The notes: generated from the sequence alone by a model not told the origin. Shown: positions 24,690 to 35,612, counted from the first letter of the stretch. The stretch is 64,000 nucleotides of DNA from Anthoceros angustus (GCA_010909165.1 VJWM01000119.1:186001-250000), one strand, 5' to 3'. Numbers and translations are program-made.

Positions 24690-24895
24690 AAGAGGACGAT
24701 CTTAATACAATAGAACAATCTTAATACACCAAGACGATCTTAATACAACAAAACAATCTTAATACAACAGAACGATCTTAGTACAAGAGGACCATCTTAG
24801 TACAACAGGACGATCTTAATACAACAGGACGATCATAATATAACAGGACGATCTTAATACAACAGGACGATCATAATACAACACGACAATCTTAA
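24690..24895 (+). repeat. Minisatellite, about 20-bp units
   Basis: About ten copies of a unit close to GACGATCTTAATACAACAG. The array runs right up to the stop codon of the eEF1B fragment on the minus strand (24892-24894), so the last units touch its coding end. Confidence 0.85.
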
Positions 24896-25321
24896 TCCAA
24901 CGTGGTAAGAGTTGCATGAAACTTACAAATCTTATTCCAAACACCGATATCGCAGCTTTGGATGTAGTTTGAGGCCGGCTCAACCAACAAATGGTCTTCG
25001 ATTACCTCATACGGAGAGACCAAATCATCCTCAACGATCATAACAATCGTCAGCTTCATCAATTTTCCTACGAGTGGTCGTAGCTCGGCTGCATATCACC
25101 GAGCAAGAAAATTAGGATGACTGAAGCATGGAAGGAGAAATCTAAGACATCGAAATATCACAAGCCAGAAAATAATAGTGCACTTACAAGCCCCCCACAC
25201 AAGGCCAGGCATTTGGACCGCGCGAACATGTTCCTCCAACTGTATCATGTCTGTCTCTTCCTCCCAAGGCTTCACCTCGAGCACGATGGAAGACTTTGCT
25301 CTCGCAGCCATCGCTCGGGCG
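24892..25321 (-). pseudogene. 5'-truncated eEF1B beta/delta (GEF domain) gene fragment
   Basis: Two exons are visible on the minus strand: 25321-25188 and 25088-24892, with GT-AG borders and matching phase. The first encodes [17 protein letters not shown] and [18 protein letters not shown]. The second encodes KLTIVMIVEDDLVS, VIEDHLLVEPAS, NYIQSCDI and NKICK. These are the guanine-nucleotide exchange domain of translation factor eEF1B beta/delta, which recharges eEF1A with GTP. A usable acceptor precedes the first exon, but no upstream exon for the N-terminal half or acidic linker is found. The normally conserved segment after WGAS (VGYGIKKLQ in the family) is altered. Because the intron is retained, this is a DNA-level copy, not a processed one. 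It is probably non-functional, possibly captured by a transposon. Confidence 0.75.
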
Positions 25322-25489
25322 CTGGTATATGTCACCACTCTTGAGTTGAGTTGAGTCAATGAGTAAAAATAGTGAGCAAAAGAAAATAACCTAACAGTGC
25401 AACACAAGCTTCATAACCAAAAGTGTGATTACTAGTCAGGATGCCTCACGATACTTGTAGCCTAGGTTCGGACCTCTCATATATATAGC

Positions 25490-25715
25490 AAACACTACCA
25501 CCCTATTAAAGAAACCCTTAAGTACTAACATAGTACCACACACCAATATCTATATAACAAAGACTACCACCCTATTAAGGAAACCCTAAAGTACTAACAT
25601 AGTACCACACACTAATATCTTATATATAAGAAACACTGACACCGTATTAAAGAAACCCTACCACCGTATTAAAGAAACCCTAAAGTACTAACATAGTATC
25701 ATACACCAATATGAT
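25490..25715 (+). repeat. About 75-bp tandem units
   Basis: Three and a half copies with the core CACCCTATTAAAGAAACCC and AGTACTAACATAGTACCAC. The last copies are rearranged. This lies just upstream of the eEF1B fragment, where its missing 5' exons would be expected. Confidence 0.8.
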
Positions 25716-26047
25716 ATTATTAATCTTTATATAGCATTATAATTCTATACTACTAAATTATAAAATACTTTGTATCGCATATGTTCCCTCCCCTTTGTTA
25801 ACCTACCAGTCTCTTTACACAAGACATGCCAAATTTAAGAGACGAGAACCCTAAAAGACTTTATAGAATTTTATATACAAACCACACATTTACCAGGAAG
25901 TACAGCGAGATGCAAACGGGCCACCTCTTTATTCCGCTCGCACTTGAAACGTATGGGGTGATGGCTATATTTCGATAAACTTTTATGCCACGCCTCAAGT
26001 AGCCACTGTAAGTTTTTCCTACTTCACAACATACTTCATATAGCGAG

Positions 26048-26640
26048 TCTCAATCAACCTTCAAAGGGCCCTCTTGATGGCGATTCTTAACAAGGCAGCG
26101 ACTCTCGATTGCCCTTCCAAGAGCCCTCTCGACAGATTCTTACAAGGCAGCGACTCTCGATTGCCCTTCCAAGAGCCCTCTCGACAGATTCTTACAAGGC
26201 AGCGACTCTCGATTGCCCTTCCAAGAGCCCTCTCGACAGATTCTTTGTAAGGCGGGGGCCACACGTGACGCTTCGTCGCTCCCTATCACCTTGACCTTAG
26301 GGGTCCTCCTTGGTTGTCCCTTGCGGGATGGAATTTTCCCATCATTTTTTCCCCTTAATAAAAGACTTTCATACATTTATATAAAGTATTGAGCATGTAG
26401 ATCTCAAACCCAAATCCTTTTAGGCTTTGTGAATAGAAATCTAGTACCATATTTCCTCGAAGGAAAACTTTATCACATCCCTTCTAGCCCTAGCCTTTGT
26501 GATATAGAGATATAACACCATATCACAAGTAAGCAAGCAAGCAAGCGAGCATTGATGTTCCTCTCCTTTGTAAAAGGGAAAACTTTCTCACATCCCTTCT
26601 AGCTTTCGTGGTATGGAGATCTAATACCATATCAGTGTTA
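26048..26640 (+). repeat. LTR-like repeat: 52-bp tandem array plus conserved tail
   Basis: A 52-bp unit recurs with GACTCTCGATT starting at 26100, 26152 and 26204, after an older partial unit near 26058. At 26283-26370 follows the tail CACCTTGACCTTAGGGGTC, GGATGGAATTTTCCCATCA, TTTTCCCC, AATAAAAG, matching the tail at 11430-11520. From 26460 to 26634 a 60-bp block (AAAACTTTATCACATCCCTTC, then ACCATATCA) is duplicated. The ending ATCTAATACCATATCAG resembles the LTR end/primer-binding area of plant copia elements (usually TGGTATCAGAGC), but the match is weak. No coding domain is seen. Confidence 0.55.
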
Positions 26641-26756
26641 AAGCATAATATTACTTTAGTTACAGCATAATAGTAATTTAGAATATAGTTCTGGTTTAAG
26701 TAGGTTGTCGGTGAGAATTGTGTGGTCCTCTAGTCCCCGCTCGCCGAGGCTGTCAG

Positions 26757-28450
26757 CTCTTCCTCCTCCTGAATATCCCTGGGGCACCTCCCTCACGGAC
26801 AGCGAAGGCGAACATGAAGCGTTGGGCGAATCCAGGCGGGAGCTGCGCTTGCGCATCATGGCCGCCATGGGCAATGGCGGAGCCTCTGGACCATGGATCT
26901 GAATCCTGAGGACGAGCGTGGGATGTACAGCGTGAGGGACCAAGCAAGAGGCGACGGCCCTGCTAAACGGGTCGAAGCGCAATCCAGCGCTGGGAAGGCT
27001 GGACTTGGACGCGTTCCAAGGATCCGGAACGACGGAAGCGTGCAAGGCACTCGCTGCTGCCGTCGTGCAACCCCGTTGCAGCGACGGGCAGTTGGGCTGA
27101 GTGTGGAAGGACTGGGTTAATGGAGGAGGCGGAGGCGGAGTTGCAGTGGGAGTCGTCTCACAGTCCATGTGCTGCTGCTTCATTCAACCAATCTGTCACT
27201 GAGCCCGTGCGTGAGGAAACTGGGAACCAATTTATCATCAAGCTCGGGCTTGGGGTGTACGGACTGCCAGGAGGCTTGCAGGATAGCGCTGTGGAGGCTG
27301 CGCTCGCAGAAGCTTTGGCTGGCATGCTTCGCAGCTCCGTCCTCCTGACGGTTCTCGAAGTAAGCAGCTTTTTTGTGACGCGCGGATAGTGGGCACTAGG
27401 TCACTGGGAGAGCCGCATCCATGATCCATGAGCGTTCCGTGGGTGACGAGGAGGTGGATCCTCTCCTGCTGGCAATCCTGCATAAGTGCACCAAGCCGCA
27501 AGAGCTGACACTCAGGTTTCGGATACCCTACGGGACGAGCAAGTTCACCAAGGAGTTTTTAGGGTTTGACGCATAACAAGCCTGGCGTGAAGAAGCTGGT
27601 GTTGAATGGCTGGGACGGGCTGGACGATGACATGTTCGAAGGCCTGATTCAGTCTGTGTCCACCAACACCGCCCTGGAGAACATCTCTGTCCAGGGCAGC
27701 TCGTGGGAAGGGCTAGGCGAAGGCGAACGTCTGGCGAAAGCGTTGAGGGATGCGAGAGTGAAGCCGATTCCTTGCTTGCAGAGCTGGAGTCCGAGTCTCT
27801 AGCGGTGCGACAACTCCCATGTGTGGATTACTGGGGTTAATACTTCTATTGCAGTTGCCAGGACGGGGAGTTCCAACACCTCGGGGAGCGGCAGTGGGAC
27901 GTGCGCCTGCGCCTGCTCACAGCCATCGGCAAATGCCGCACGCTGAGGGAGATCGATCTGAATGCTCTGTGCAGCAAGGTGGGTTGCAGAAGCGTGAGGC
28001 TGGTAGGCTCAAAATCCTCTTGACGCTTCTTTCAATCCCTCCGTCACATAGCTGACACTGTTTTGTCCGGGAGGCCAGGAGGTTGTGGAGGCGGGGCTGG
28101 GAGAAGCCCTGGCTCGGGTCCTGCGCTCCAACTGTGCTTCCAATGAGCTCTCAATTGACAGCTTTTTCGACACACGCGGATTGGAAGCAGTACGTGAAAA
28201 CAGCAGTAGACTGTCCTGGAGTTGATCCTTGAGTTTGACTAGCCCTTAAGGCTTTTTTCAAATTGTTGCACAACAACCGCAGCATGAAGACGTTGGTGCT
28301 TTATGGCCGCAAGGGTTTGGATGAAGGCATGTTCCACGACGAGGTCTCTGGGACCTGACTCCAACAACGTTCTAGAAAACATTTCTATGCAGGAGACATC
28401 ATGGGACAACTATGGCTGGGAAAACTATGGCGAAAGAAGAGATATCCAGG
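26757..28450 (+). pseudogene. Broken leucine-rich-repeat protein gene (two or three degenerate copies)
   Basis: LRR-like segments appear in changing frames: ELRLRIMAAMGNG with TMDLNPEDERG (about 26840-26930), VEAALAEALAGMLRSSVLLTVLE (27290-27360), LLLAILHKCTKPQELTLRF (27460-27520), HNKPGVKKLVLNGWDGLDDD with MFEGLIQSVSTNTALENISV (27570-27690), RLRLLTAIGKCRTLREIDLN (27905-27965), VEAGLGEALARVLRSN (28087-28135) and LLHNNRSMKTLVLYG (28262-28310). The order repeats, so the locus contains successive copies of one LRR module. Frameshifts (for example near 26885 and 27567) and stops break it. The pattern resembles ribonuclease-inhibitor-type LRR proteins of bryophytes and lycophytes. An intron-rich live gene is possible but I could not build a clean model. 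Confidence 0.6.
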
Positions 28451-28942
28451 ATGCTCTCATCAAAAACAGACGCAGAATAATATCAAGTGTTGGACGGCAG
28501 GGTAAAAGGTGCCCCACGCTAGCTAGCTAGCTGCCTACCTACTGCGTTGTCTTCATCTCTTCACACAAACCCACATCTCACTTCCGCAGCTTTTTCAGAT
28601 GTGCCACCACCAGTGTGTCCTGACAGATGAACTATTAGAGAGGCGATTGCTGAGAAGTAACAGGTTGTGCATATTACACCCAGTCTTGGGCAGATTATCA
28701 CCGACAACATGCAAGGCTGGCCACCAATTTTGATCCGCAACTGTGATCAATAGTCATGTCATCATGGGGCGAGAAGAGTATCTGGCCAGAGCTGAGGCCG
28801 AGTTTCAAGGTTTGTACATCTGAATCATGTTATCGTAGGTTGTGTAATTAGCTACCCGGGTTGTGCAAATGTAATTTCTCAGTAGCCTAGATGTATGACT
28901 GAGTAGTGTACACCGTTCCTTGCAAACTCTGAGGTTGCACCT

Positions 28943-29397
28943 GTAGCAGAATGGAAATTAAACAGCCGCTTCTCTGTGAACATTCTACACAGGTGAATAT
29001 TCTACACAGCTATCTACGCAAGTGAAGTCTCCAGTGCAGTAAGTACAACATATTGCTGGGAGCTATCCTAACCACAATGTGGAAGCGGGCCAACGGAGAG
29101 CAGAGGTTTGGCAGTGATTATACATGGAAGAAGACAAGATGTGAATTGTTGCCCTCCGACTACAGCTGCTCCAAGTCTGACTTCTTCCAAGTCGCCTTCT
29201 GTCTATTACTGTTTCAAGCCTTGTCCTCTTCCATGCTTACAATCACTGCCAAACCTCTCCTCTCCATCGGCCTCCTTCCACATTGTGGTTAGGATGACTC
29301 CCAACAACATGTTGCACCTCCTGCAATGCAGACTTCACTTGCGGGGATAGCTGTGTAGAATATTCAGAGAAGGGGATGCTTGATTTCCGTTCTGCAG
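28943..29397. repeat. Long imperfect inverted repeat (fold-back)
   Basis: The left arm, about 28943-29145, is the reverse complement of about 29216-29397 with roughly 80% identity. Well-matched blocks include TATTCTACACAGCTATC / its complement, GCAAGTGAAGTCT, CATCCTAACCACAATGTGGAAG-like sequence, and GAGAGGTTTGGCAGTGATT. The left arm has one extra ~25-bp insertion, a duplicate of the TTCTACACAG block. The spacer is about 70 bp. RNA from either strand would fold into a hairpin of about 180 bp. It could be a MITE/fold-back element or a source of small RNA. Confidence 0.8.
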
Positions 29398-30118
29398 ATT
29401 TGCGGCTCCCTGGTTGAATGATTTCTAAATGTTTTGCTATCGGGATGCATGTTTCAATCTTTCTGACCAGCCAAAAGGCTGAGACAAGATGTTCCTCGCT
29501 GAAATGGCATCAGAGGCCTGTCTGTCATCGCACAAAGACAGTAGACAAAGCGGAAGATAGCTCACATGAGCTAGTGCGTGAAGTCCCATTTAGGATCTCC
29601 ACTAAATGGAGCCTTCACTGCTCGGACGATGCCCAAAAAGCTACATCTACATGGCTATCTCATGGATATGGATTTGGCCATGTAAACACCTACTTACATG
29701 TGAGAGCAGGTACATTCATATGTGCCATTCTCATTCTCTAGAGTGTTCGAATGGGAGGTATGAGAGAAAATAAAGCTTCGAAAATAAAGCCTCTAGAATC
29801 TTCCGGCTAAACATTTCGGGCGAAATCTGGCACCGTTATCTTGTCAAATTTGACAAAGGAACAAGTGGGAGGGACAAGGAGTGGGGCCGCAAGATCTCGC
29901 GCCTAGTTTGGCGAAACCTTGTTGAATCCGGTCACGCATACCAACTCGGCTCGTCAGTCGTCCCCAGGATTTGAAGCTGGTGGAGCATAGCGGGTACCGA
30001 TTGCTTGACAGTCTGTGACTCTCCCGGTGCTGCCGTCGGAGACTTAGGTTGCAGGAATCCCCGGATTCCTGCATTTTGCTGCCGGGAGAGTCCAAGAATT
30101 TGCGTTGTTGAACGGGCT
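29398..30118. other. Intergenic region upstream of GrpE gene
   Basis: Nothing recognised except the probable promoter and leader of the GrpE gene. A 107-codon open frame at 29418-29741 has no known motif. Confidence 0.4.
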
Positions 30119-31413
30119 ATGGCGGCGGTGGCGGCCGCAACAACTTCTGTAGCAGCTGCCGTGGCAGGGGCCAGAAATGCTTCACCCTCGGGAGCCTCCG
30201 GGTCTGTGCGCACCTGCGTAAGCGGCGGCCTCTCTTGCTGCACCAGAGCCGCCTTGTTGCCGTGCCTTTCGCTGCGCCTGGGCGGAGGCAGGCTGTCGTC
30301 TCGTGCCGTCCGCAGGCTCAGGCCCTTCTTGGTGGCTCAGCGCGCTGCTCAGGCCGAAGCCAAGGTCAGATGTCGTGTGGGACTGCCTGGTACAGTTAGG
30401 TCTTGGGGAACGTCCATGGCTGCTGTGTTGTGACCTAGAATGCAGAGCTGGATCCTTGTCGTCTCATCCGTGGCTGGTCAGTCAGATGTGGAAGCGTGAT
30501 GGAGTTGTGTGACAAGTGTTGGAGTCTCTCTTGAACGATGTGGAGTTTCGTGATACACTCTGTTGCTCACTTTTTCTTGTGCATTGGCCTCAGGAAGATG
30601 AGGAGGAAGACGAAACGGAATCCGAGGGTGACCAGGTTCCTGAATCCTCGAGTTCAGCTGAGGCTACTGTTTCTGGTGCTTCTTTGATCGACACTATACT
30701 GAAGGAACTTAAAGAGGCTTTAGCGGCTGAGGACGAAGATGCCGTGGCAAATCTAGAGGGCCAACTGCGGCTTTTGGAGCAAGAGAGGGAATCTCTGTTT
30801 CAGCAAGTTGCGTCTCTCACGGAGGACATTTCCCTAGCGAATCAACGGTTCCTCCGTCTTAATGCCGACTTTGACAACTACAGGAAAAGGTCAGAGCGGG
30901 AGAAGGTGTCCTTGTCGGATTCTGCTAAGGGGGATGTGATTGAAACCCTGCTCCCTATGATCGACAACTTTGAGAGGGCAAAGGGAGCCATCAAAACTGA
31001 GACAGAGGCTGAACAGAAGATAGACAGCAGTTATCAGAGCATCTACAAGCAGTTTGTGGACGTGATGAGAGCCTTGGGAGTCTCTGTCGTCGAAACTGTG
31101 GGAAAAGAGTTCAACCCAGAGGTATGTCGTCTTTACATGGCCACTCCATATGTTTATAAAGAAGCTTTGCTGTAAGGTCTCAGAGCACGGCCGTTTCCAC
31201 GTCTTGATGCAGGTACACGAGGCTATAATGCGTGAAGACTCTACTGAATATCCGGACGGCATTGTTATACAAGAGTTCAGAAAAGGTTTCCGAATTGGAT
31301 CCAAGCTTCTGCGACCTGCTATGGTGAAGGTATCAGCAGGTCCAGGGCCATCCAAGTCAGCCCCACCCCCTGCCCCTGCGGCAGAGCCGGCCGAGGAAGA
31401 AGTAGGGTCTTAG
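30119..31413 (+). CDS. Organellar (probably chloroplast) GrpE co-chaperone
   Basis: The exons are 30119-30364, 30594-31121 and 31213-31413, all phase 0, giving 324 residues. GrpE is the nucleotide exchange factor for organellar Hsp70 (DnaK type). The first ~75 residues are rich in Ala, Ser and Arg and poor in acid, a transit peptide. An acidic linker (EDEEEDETESEGD) follows, then the long coiled coil (LEQERESLFQQVASLTEDIS), the signature FDNYRKRSEREK, IDNFERAKGAI and the C-terminal beta domain VHEAIMREDS..YPDGIVIQEFRKG. The end is a Pro/Ala-rich tail. Length and acidic linker fit the chloroplast forms (CGE type) better than the mitochondrial ones, but targeting is an inference. Confidence 0.93.
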
Positions 31414-33736
31414 AGATTTTTGAGTCTTACTACGTAGTTGAGAGTGCTTCCTGCTGCCCAAGGTTGTGGTTTGCAGATGCGGCGAGTCCGACTTGACGGT
31501 TGAAGTATGCAGCAACACTTGTTCCCTTGCCGAGCCCATCCCATCCCATTCATCCATCCTAGCCCACTCATCCCATAGCATAGAGTATTTAGTAGTATGG
31601 CCACAACGAGTATGAGGACTCCGCAAGGACTTGGCGGCTGTTCTGGTAAGACCGAAGTCCTGCGGATCTCTTGAGCTATTGGACTCTCCAGAACTTTCTC
31701 GAATTTAAAAATCAGAAAGCCTCCTGTTAGAAAAGGTAATGTTCCGTGTCAAGGCCGTACCACCTCATCAAGAGCATCGAAATTCATCACACCGGTGTAC
31801 GTTTATCTGCTCTGCAAGGCCTCTGCCTATCTGTGAAAACTTTCAGCTCTCTGATCAGGTTTGAGATACTTTTCATGTCAATCTCTCCGTAGATATCCAG
31901 AAATTGCTTGCTATTGGCCTGAACTAAGGTTTTACTGGAAGAGAGAATGCATGAAGAAGGGCGTAGGATGAAGATGGGGGTTGTTCCAGCCCCCAATGTC
32001 AGCGTCGCTGCCGTGGCCCATGCGTGAACGGCGACCACACACTTGACCTGGTCACCTGAGATCTCTTGTATGGCGTGCTGGCCAGGTGTGTTCATCGTGG
32101 ATGACAAACAAGAGGCTCTCAGGTAGTCGTGCATAATTCCCAGTGAAATCGAGCATCAAAGCTCAGCCTCCTGCCAACCGCCAGTACAGTGTGTAATTGC
32201 ATCCACGACAGCAAAATGTGTGGCCCAATTACAACTGACGTTCCAGACTCCGAGCTACATTCTAAAACTCGGGCTCCCGGAGTAGTCCAATCCCCCTCCC
32301 CCCCCTTTAGCTGCCTCGGGTTGGACTCTGGAGTATTCATGGCGAGGAGGTACATGGCTCTGCTGAGGCCCTGCTGGCATTCCAGCGAACATGGACGATC
32401 TGTGCAGGAAATGAAGCTGACTGGACGGATCGAACTCCGTCGTGGAACGACACAAATATGTGATTGTCTGATCCTGGAAACTTTGTGCCACAGCTGTGGA
32501 TTGGGGTCAGGCAAGCAGGCCGTGCTGATGTTGTAAGGGGTTGGGATGAACCGGTTATATCCCTAGACGGTTGTCTGGCAGACATGGGAAATGTGGAAGC
32601 ATGTCAAGGTTTGAGAGGCGCTCCATAGGTTGCCGACCAAGGTGGTGGCCGCATGGATCGCCATGGCTGTACAAGTCAAGAATTCAGCACTTTGCAGGAG
32701 AAATCATGTCATCTCAAGCGCACGGGAGCTTTACTTCATGGGGAATGCACCACAGTGTCCGAGCTTGGATGTAGAGATTCTCGCAAGGGTTTAGGCAAGT
32801 TGCTTACCGAAAAATGTTGCACATGAATGGGCCTGTTTCTGGGATGTCTGCAGTGGTGCGCCTGTTTCTGTTTATTGGTCAGGAGGCTCCGGTGCGCTCA
32901 GTCATGCCTTCTTCATGCATATCACTGTAAGGACGGCTTCATGACCTTGCCCTGCTGGTAATAGCCTGACTCTGATCAAGGCCGCCGTGGATTGAGTCCG
33001 TTAAATACCGTTGGATGTCTTCCCAGCTGCTACATGCTCACCGAGCAACTACAGACAGACCAATCTGGCTCAGCCCTACTAGCCAACTCACAAGGATGCG
33101 GTCCTTGTTCCAATTCATACCACATCGAGACATCCGGCTTGTCAACCACCTGGCACCTGGCATCTGCAGCATAGCATGCTGGAAGACCCTTCTCCTCTTA
33201 GATGGAGTGGGATCCTCATTACAAGAAGCCAAGCAAGTACAGAGTCAAACAACGAAGCCGCGAGCTGCCGTTCCTCTGCTGCATCTTGCGGCTGCGTTGT
33301 TCGACTGTGTAGAGGCAGGTGAGCGGGAATTCTTCCTACAAAAACACCAAATCCACCAATTCGTTGGCCAGTCTGCTGACATCTCCTTCTACCTACCGCA
33401 ACGCTCCAGGCAACCATACGGGACCCGAAACTCTCGCGATCCGTTTACAGCGGGAACTTAGGGTGTATTAGGGCTTGCTGGCTGTCGCGCACTGTATCAA
33501 CCCTTCCGACAAAGCGGAAAACATCACGAAAGACGTCAGGTTTCCCGCTCCCAAGTCTTTGTTCGATCTGTCATCTGCTCTGCTGTTGAAGGCATAGAAA
33601 GGACTTGTGGTGATAACCGGACGATGCTTGTCACGGTCGATCCATCTCACCGCAGGCTTGATAAAATCGGTCTCTTCATGAAATTTTCACTTAGGTGCCT
33701 GTCTATAACAGGCAGGCATATGTGTAGGACTGTGGG
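31414..33736. other. Gene-free region
   Basis: About 2.3 kb with no recognised gene. Open frames of 110-150 codons (31787-32134 minus, 32119-32514 minus, 33015-33461 plus) overlap each other, lack known motifs and are likely chance. The first part includes the GrpE 3' UTR. Confidence 0.4.
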
Positions 33737-33792
33737 ACCCTAAACCGTGTTTATAAAGGAGAGGCTCCTGACCTCGCTTTCCGTTAGGGTTA
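33737..33792 (+). promoter_or_regulatory. Telo-box/TATA promoter of ribosomal protein gene
   Basis: A telo-box-like ACCCTAAACC lies at 33737-33746, a TATAAA at 33752-33757 and a reverse telo-box TTAGGGTTA at 33784-33792, all 70-125 bp upstream of the eL24 start. Telo-boxes are typical of plant ribosomal protein promoters and drive expression in dividing cells. Confidence 0.65.
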
Positions 33793-33861
33793 CCCTATCA
33801 AGGGGCACTGACTCTTCTCTCTTTGATACTACCCGTCGGCTCGCTTGCTGGGGCGGTCGCA

Positions 33862-34756
33862 ATGGTGCTCAAGTAAGCTTGGCATACCGCCGGATCACAT
33901 CGTGTCTCACGCTGTGTCTCGTTTCCCACTGAAATGCATGTTTGTTCTCGTCGTTGCGCTGCAGGACAGAGGTCTGCCGTTTTAGCGGCGCTAAGATATA
34001 TCCAGGCCGTGGTATCAGATTCATCCGCAGTGACTCGCAGGTGGGGCACATGACTGCTGGAATGAAGTTGCTGTGTTTGAGATGCTCACCTTGTCTCACT
34101 CTGAGGCGCGTTTTCAATTGTGGCAGGTGTTTCTGTTCGTGAATTCCAAGTGCAAAAGGTATTTTCATAACAGGCTTAAACCCTCCAAGCTGACATGGAC
34201 CCAGCTGTTCAGGAAACAGCACAAGAAGGTGAGCTTTTGATGCTTTTCGTGCTTGGCTGCTCCTGTCTCGCTCGGTACTGAGAACTTAGGGTTAGGCTTA
34301 TCATTGTGTTCTGTCGCCTCGCGGATGAGACCCTAGTGTTGGTGGTATCTGTGTGTCTCGTCAGGATATTCATGCTGAGGCCGTGAAAAAGAAGAGGCGG
34401 ACCACCAGTAAGCCTTACTCTAGGTCTATTGTTGGGGCTTCGCTGGAAGTTATTCAGAAGAAGCGGGCAGAGAAGACTGAGGTGCGAGCGGCTGCTCGGG
34501 AAGCTGCGCTCAGGTAATGTCTCTTGTCGTCAATTCGTGTATCGTCCCCGCCCTGCACAGTGCTTGCGTAAGTCTGAGGTCCGGGGTGCACATGGACAGA
34601 GAGATCAAGGAGCGCATCAAGAAGACCAAAGACGAGAAAAAGGCCAAGAAGGCTGAGGCTGTTGCGAAGATCCAGAAGGGCTCTGGAAAGTCTGCCACAT
34701 CGAGGGCAGCTTTGCCAAAGGGTCCTAAGGTTGGTGGTGGTGGTGGCAAGCGGTGA
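33862..34756 (+). CDS. RPL24: 60S ribosomal protein eL24 (RPL24)
   Basis: The exons are 33862-33872, 33965-34040, 34127-34228, 34365-34513 and 34600-34756, with consistent phases. The product is 164 residues, the usual plant length. The first exon encodes only MVL plus part of a Lys codon. The protein shows [58 protein letters not shown] and [18 protein letters not shown], near-identical to plant RPL24. It binds the large subunit at the interface with the small subunit; in Arabidopsis it also supports reinitiation after upstream ORFs. The tail GGGGGKR is usual for plants. It appears intact and functional. Confidence 0.97.
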
Positions 34757-35612
34757 TTTTGCCTCTCATATTTTTCGAGCTCATTAGGTGTACCTGGGAG
34801 AGACCCGTGGTGAGGCACATCTTGGTGCCTTCGCGTCATTCCTTCTTTCAAGAAGGAACGGAACCAATGCTATTTTACTACCTTCACTGCCTCCGTAGGC
34901 AGTCTTTTATGGCATGAAATCCTTTCGTGCAATGTACTTCATGATTACCGGATGTGCTCCTTTTTTCATACATCGCATTGTTTAGGGTCTTGTCCCATCA
35001 ATTAAGGGATTGTCTCTAATACTGACCATCAAAATTTGATGGAAAGGCTATCAGCACCCGCTCTCAAGAGTATTGTGAAAGATTGCTTGGTCGGTGTGAA
35101 CTTCGGAGAGAACCGGAGGCCCATATTCGAGAGTCCGCATCCGAACGTCACTGAACCCCCCAAGCAGACTTGTTATGGTTGGGCAAAGGATTTTGGTGAG
35201 GTAAAATCTGCCCCCTTTCACACGAGGTCTGGGCTGAGCCTAGACCCTTGGTGCAAGTAGGTTAGCTGCACCATGGTCCAAGCTGTGAAGTACCAAATCC
35301 CATGACTGGAAATTTCCGTCCAAGTGGACTAAAATAGACTCCTTCTTCTTCTTCTTCTTCTTCTTCTTCTTTAGGGGATCTGGGGTTTAAATTTTCCTGT
35401 AATACACGTCTTCGCCTCCTTCTTCTTTGAGGGCTCTGGGGTTTAAGACGGAAACTCGCCGTTTCATGTTTGCGAGGGAAGCACAATGGCCTTGCGGGAT
35501 TGAATTACGGTTGCGGTATAACTCTGCTCAGCAGGTTGCTGGCATTCAGGTACGAATAGATGCGAAGCAATTTACAGTGCAAAAGACTTGGAGCACAAGC
35601 CGAGGCACCAAC
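34757..35612. repeat. Intergenic region with dispersed repeat copy and CTT microsatellite
   Basis: The segment about 35255-35372 resembles the 120-bp unit found in tandem at 5941-6290: CACCATG, then AAGTACCAAATCCCATGACT, GTGGACTA and a CTT tract. The (CTT)n run is at about 35340-35372. The rest is the eL24 3' UTR and the KELP promoter/leader. Confidence 0.6.

Noticed and set aside
24690-24895. CRISPR-like array
   Set aside because: The units are contiguous ~20-bp tandem repeats without unique spacers, in a plant nuclear context.
26600-26700. A complete copia LTR ending at the ATCTAATACCATATCAG motif
   Set aside because: The resemblance to the primer-binding region is weak, and no second LTR or coding domain could be paired with it.
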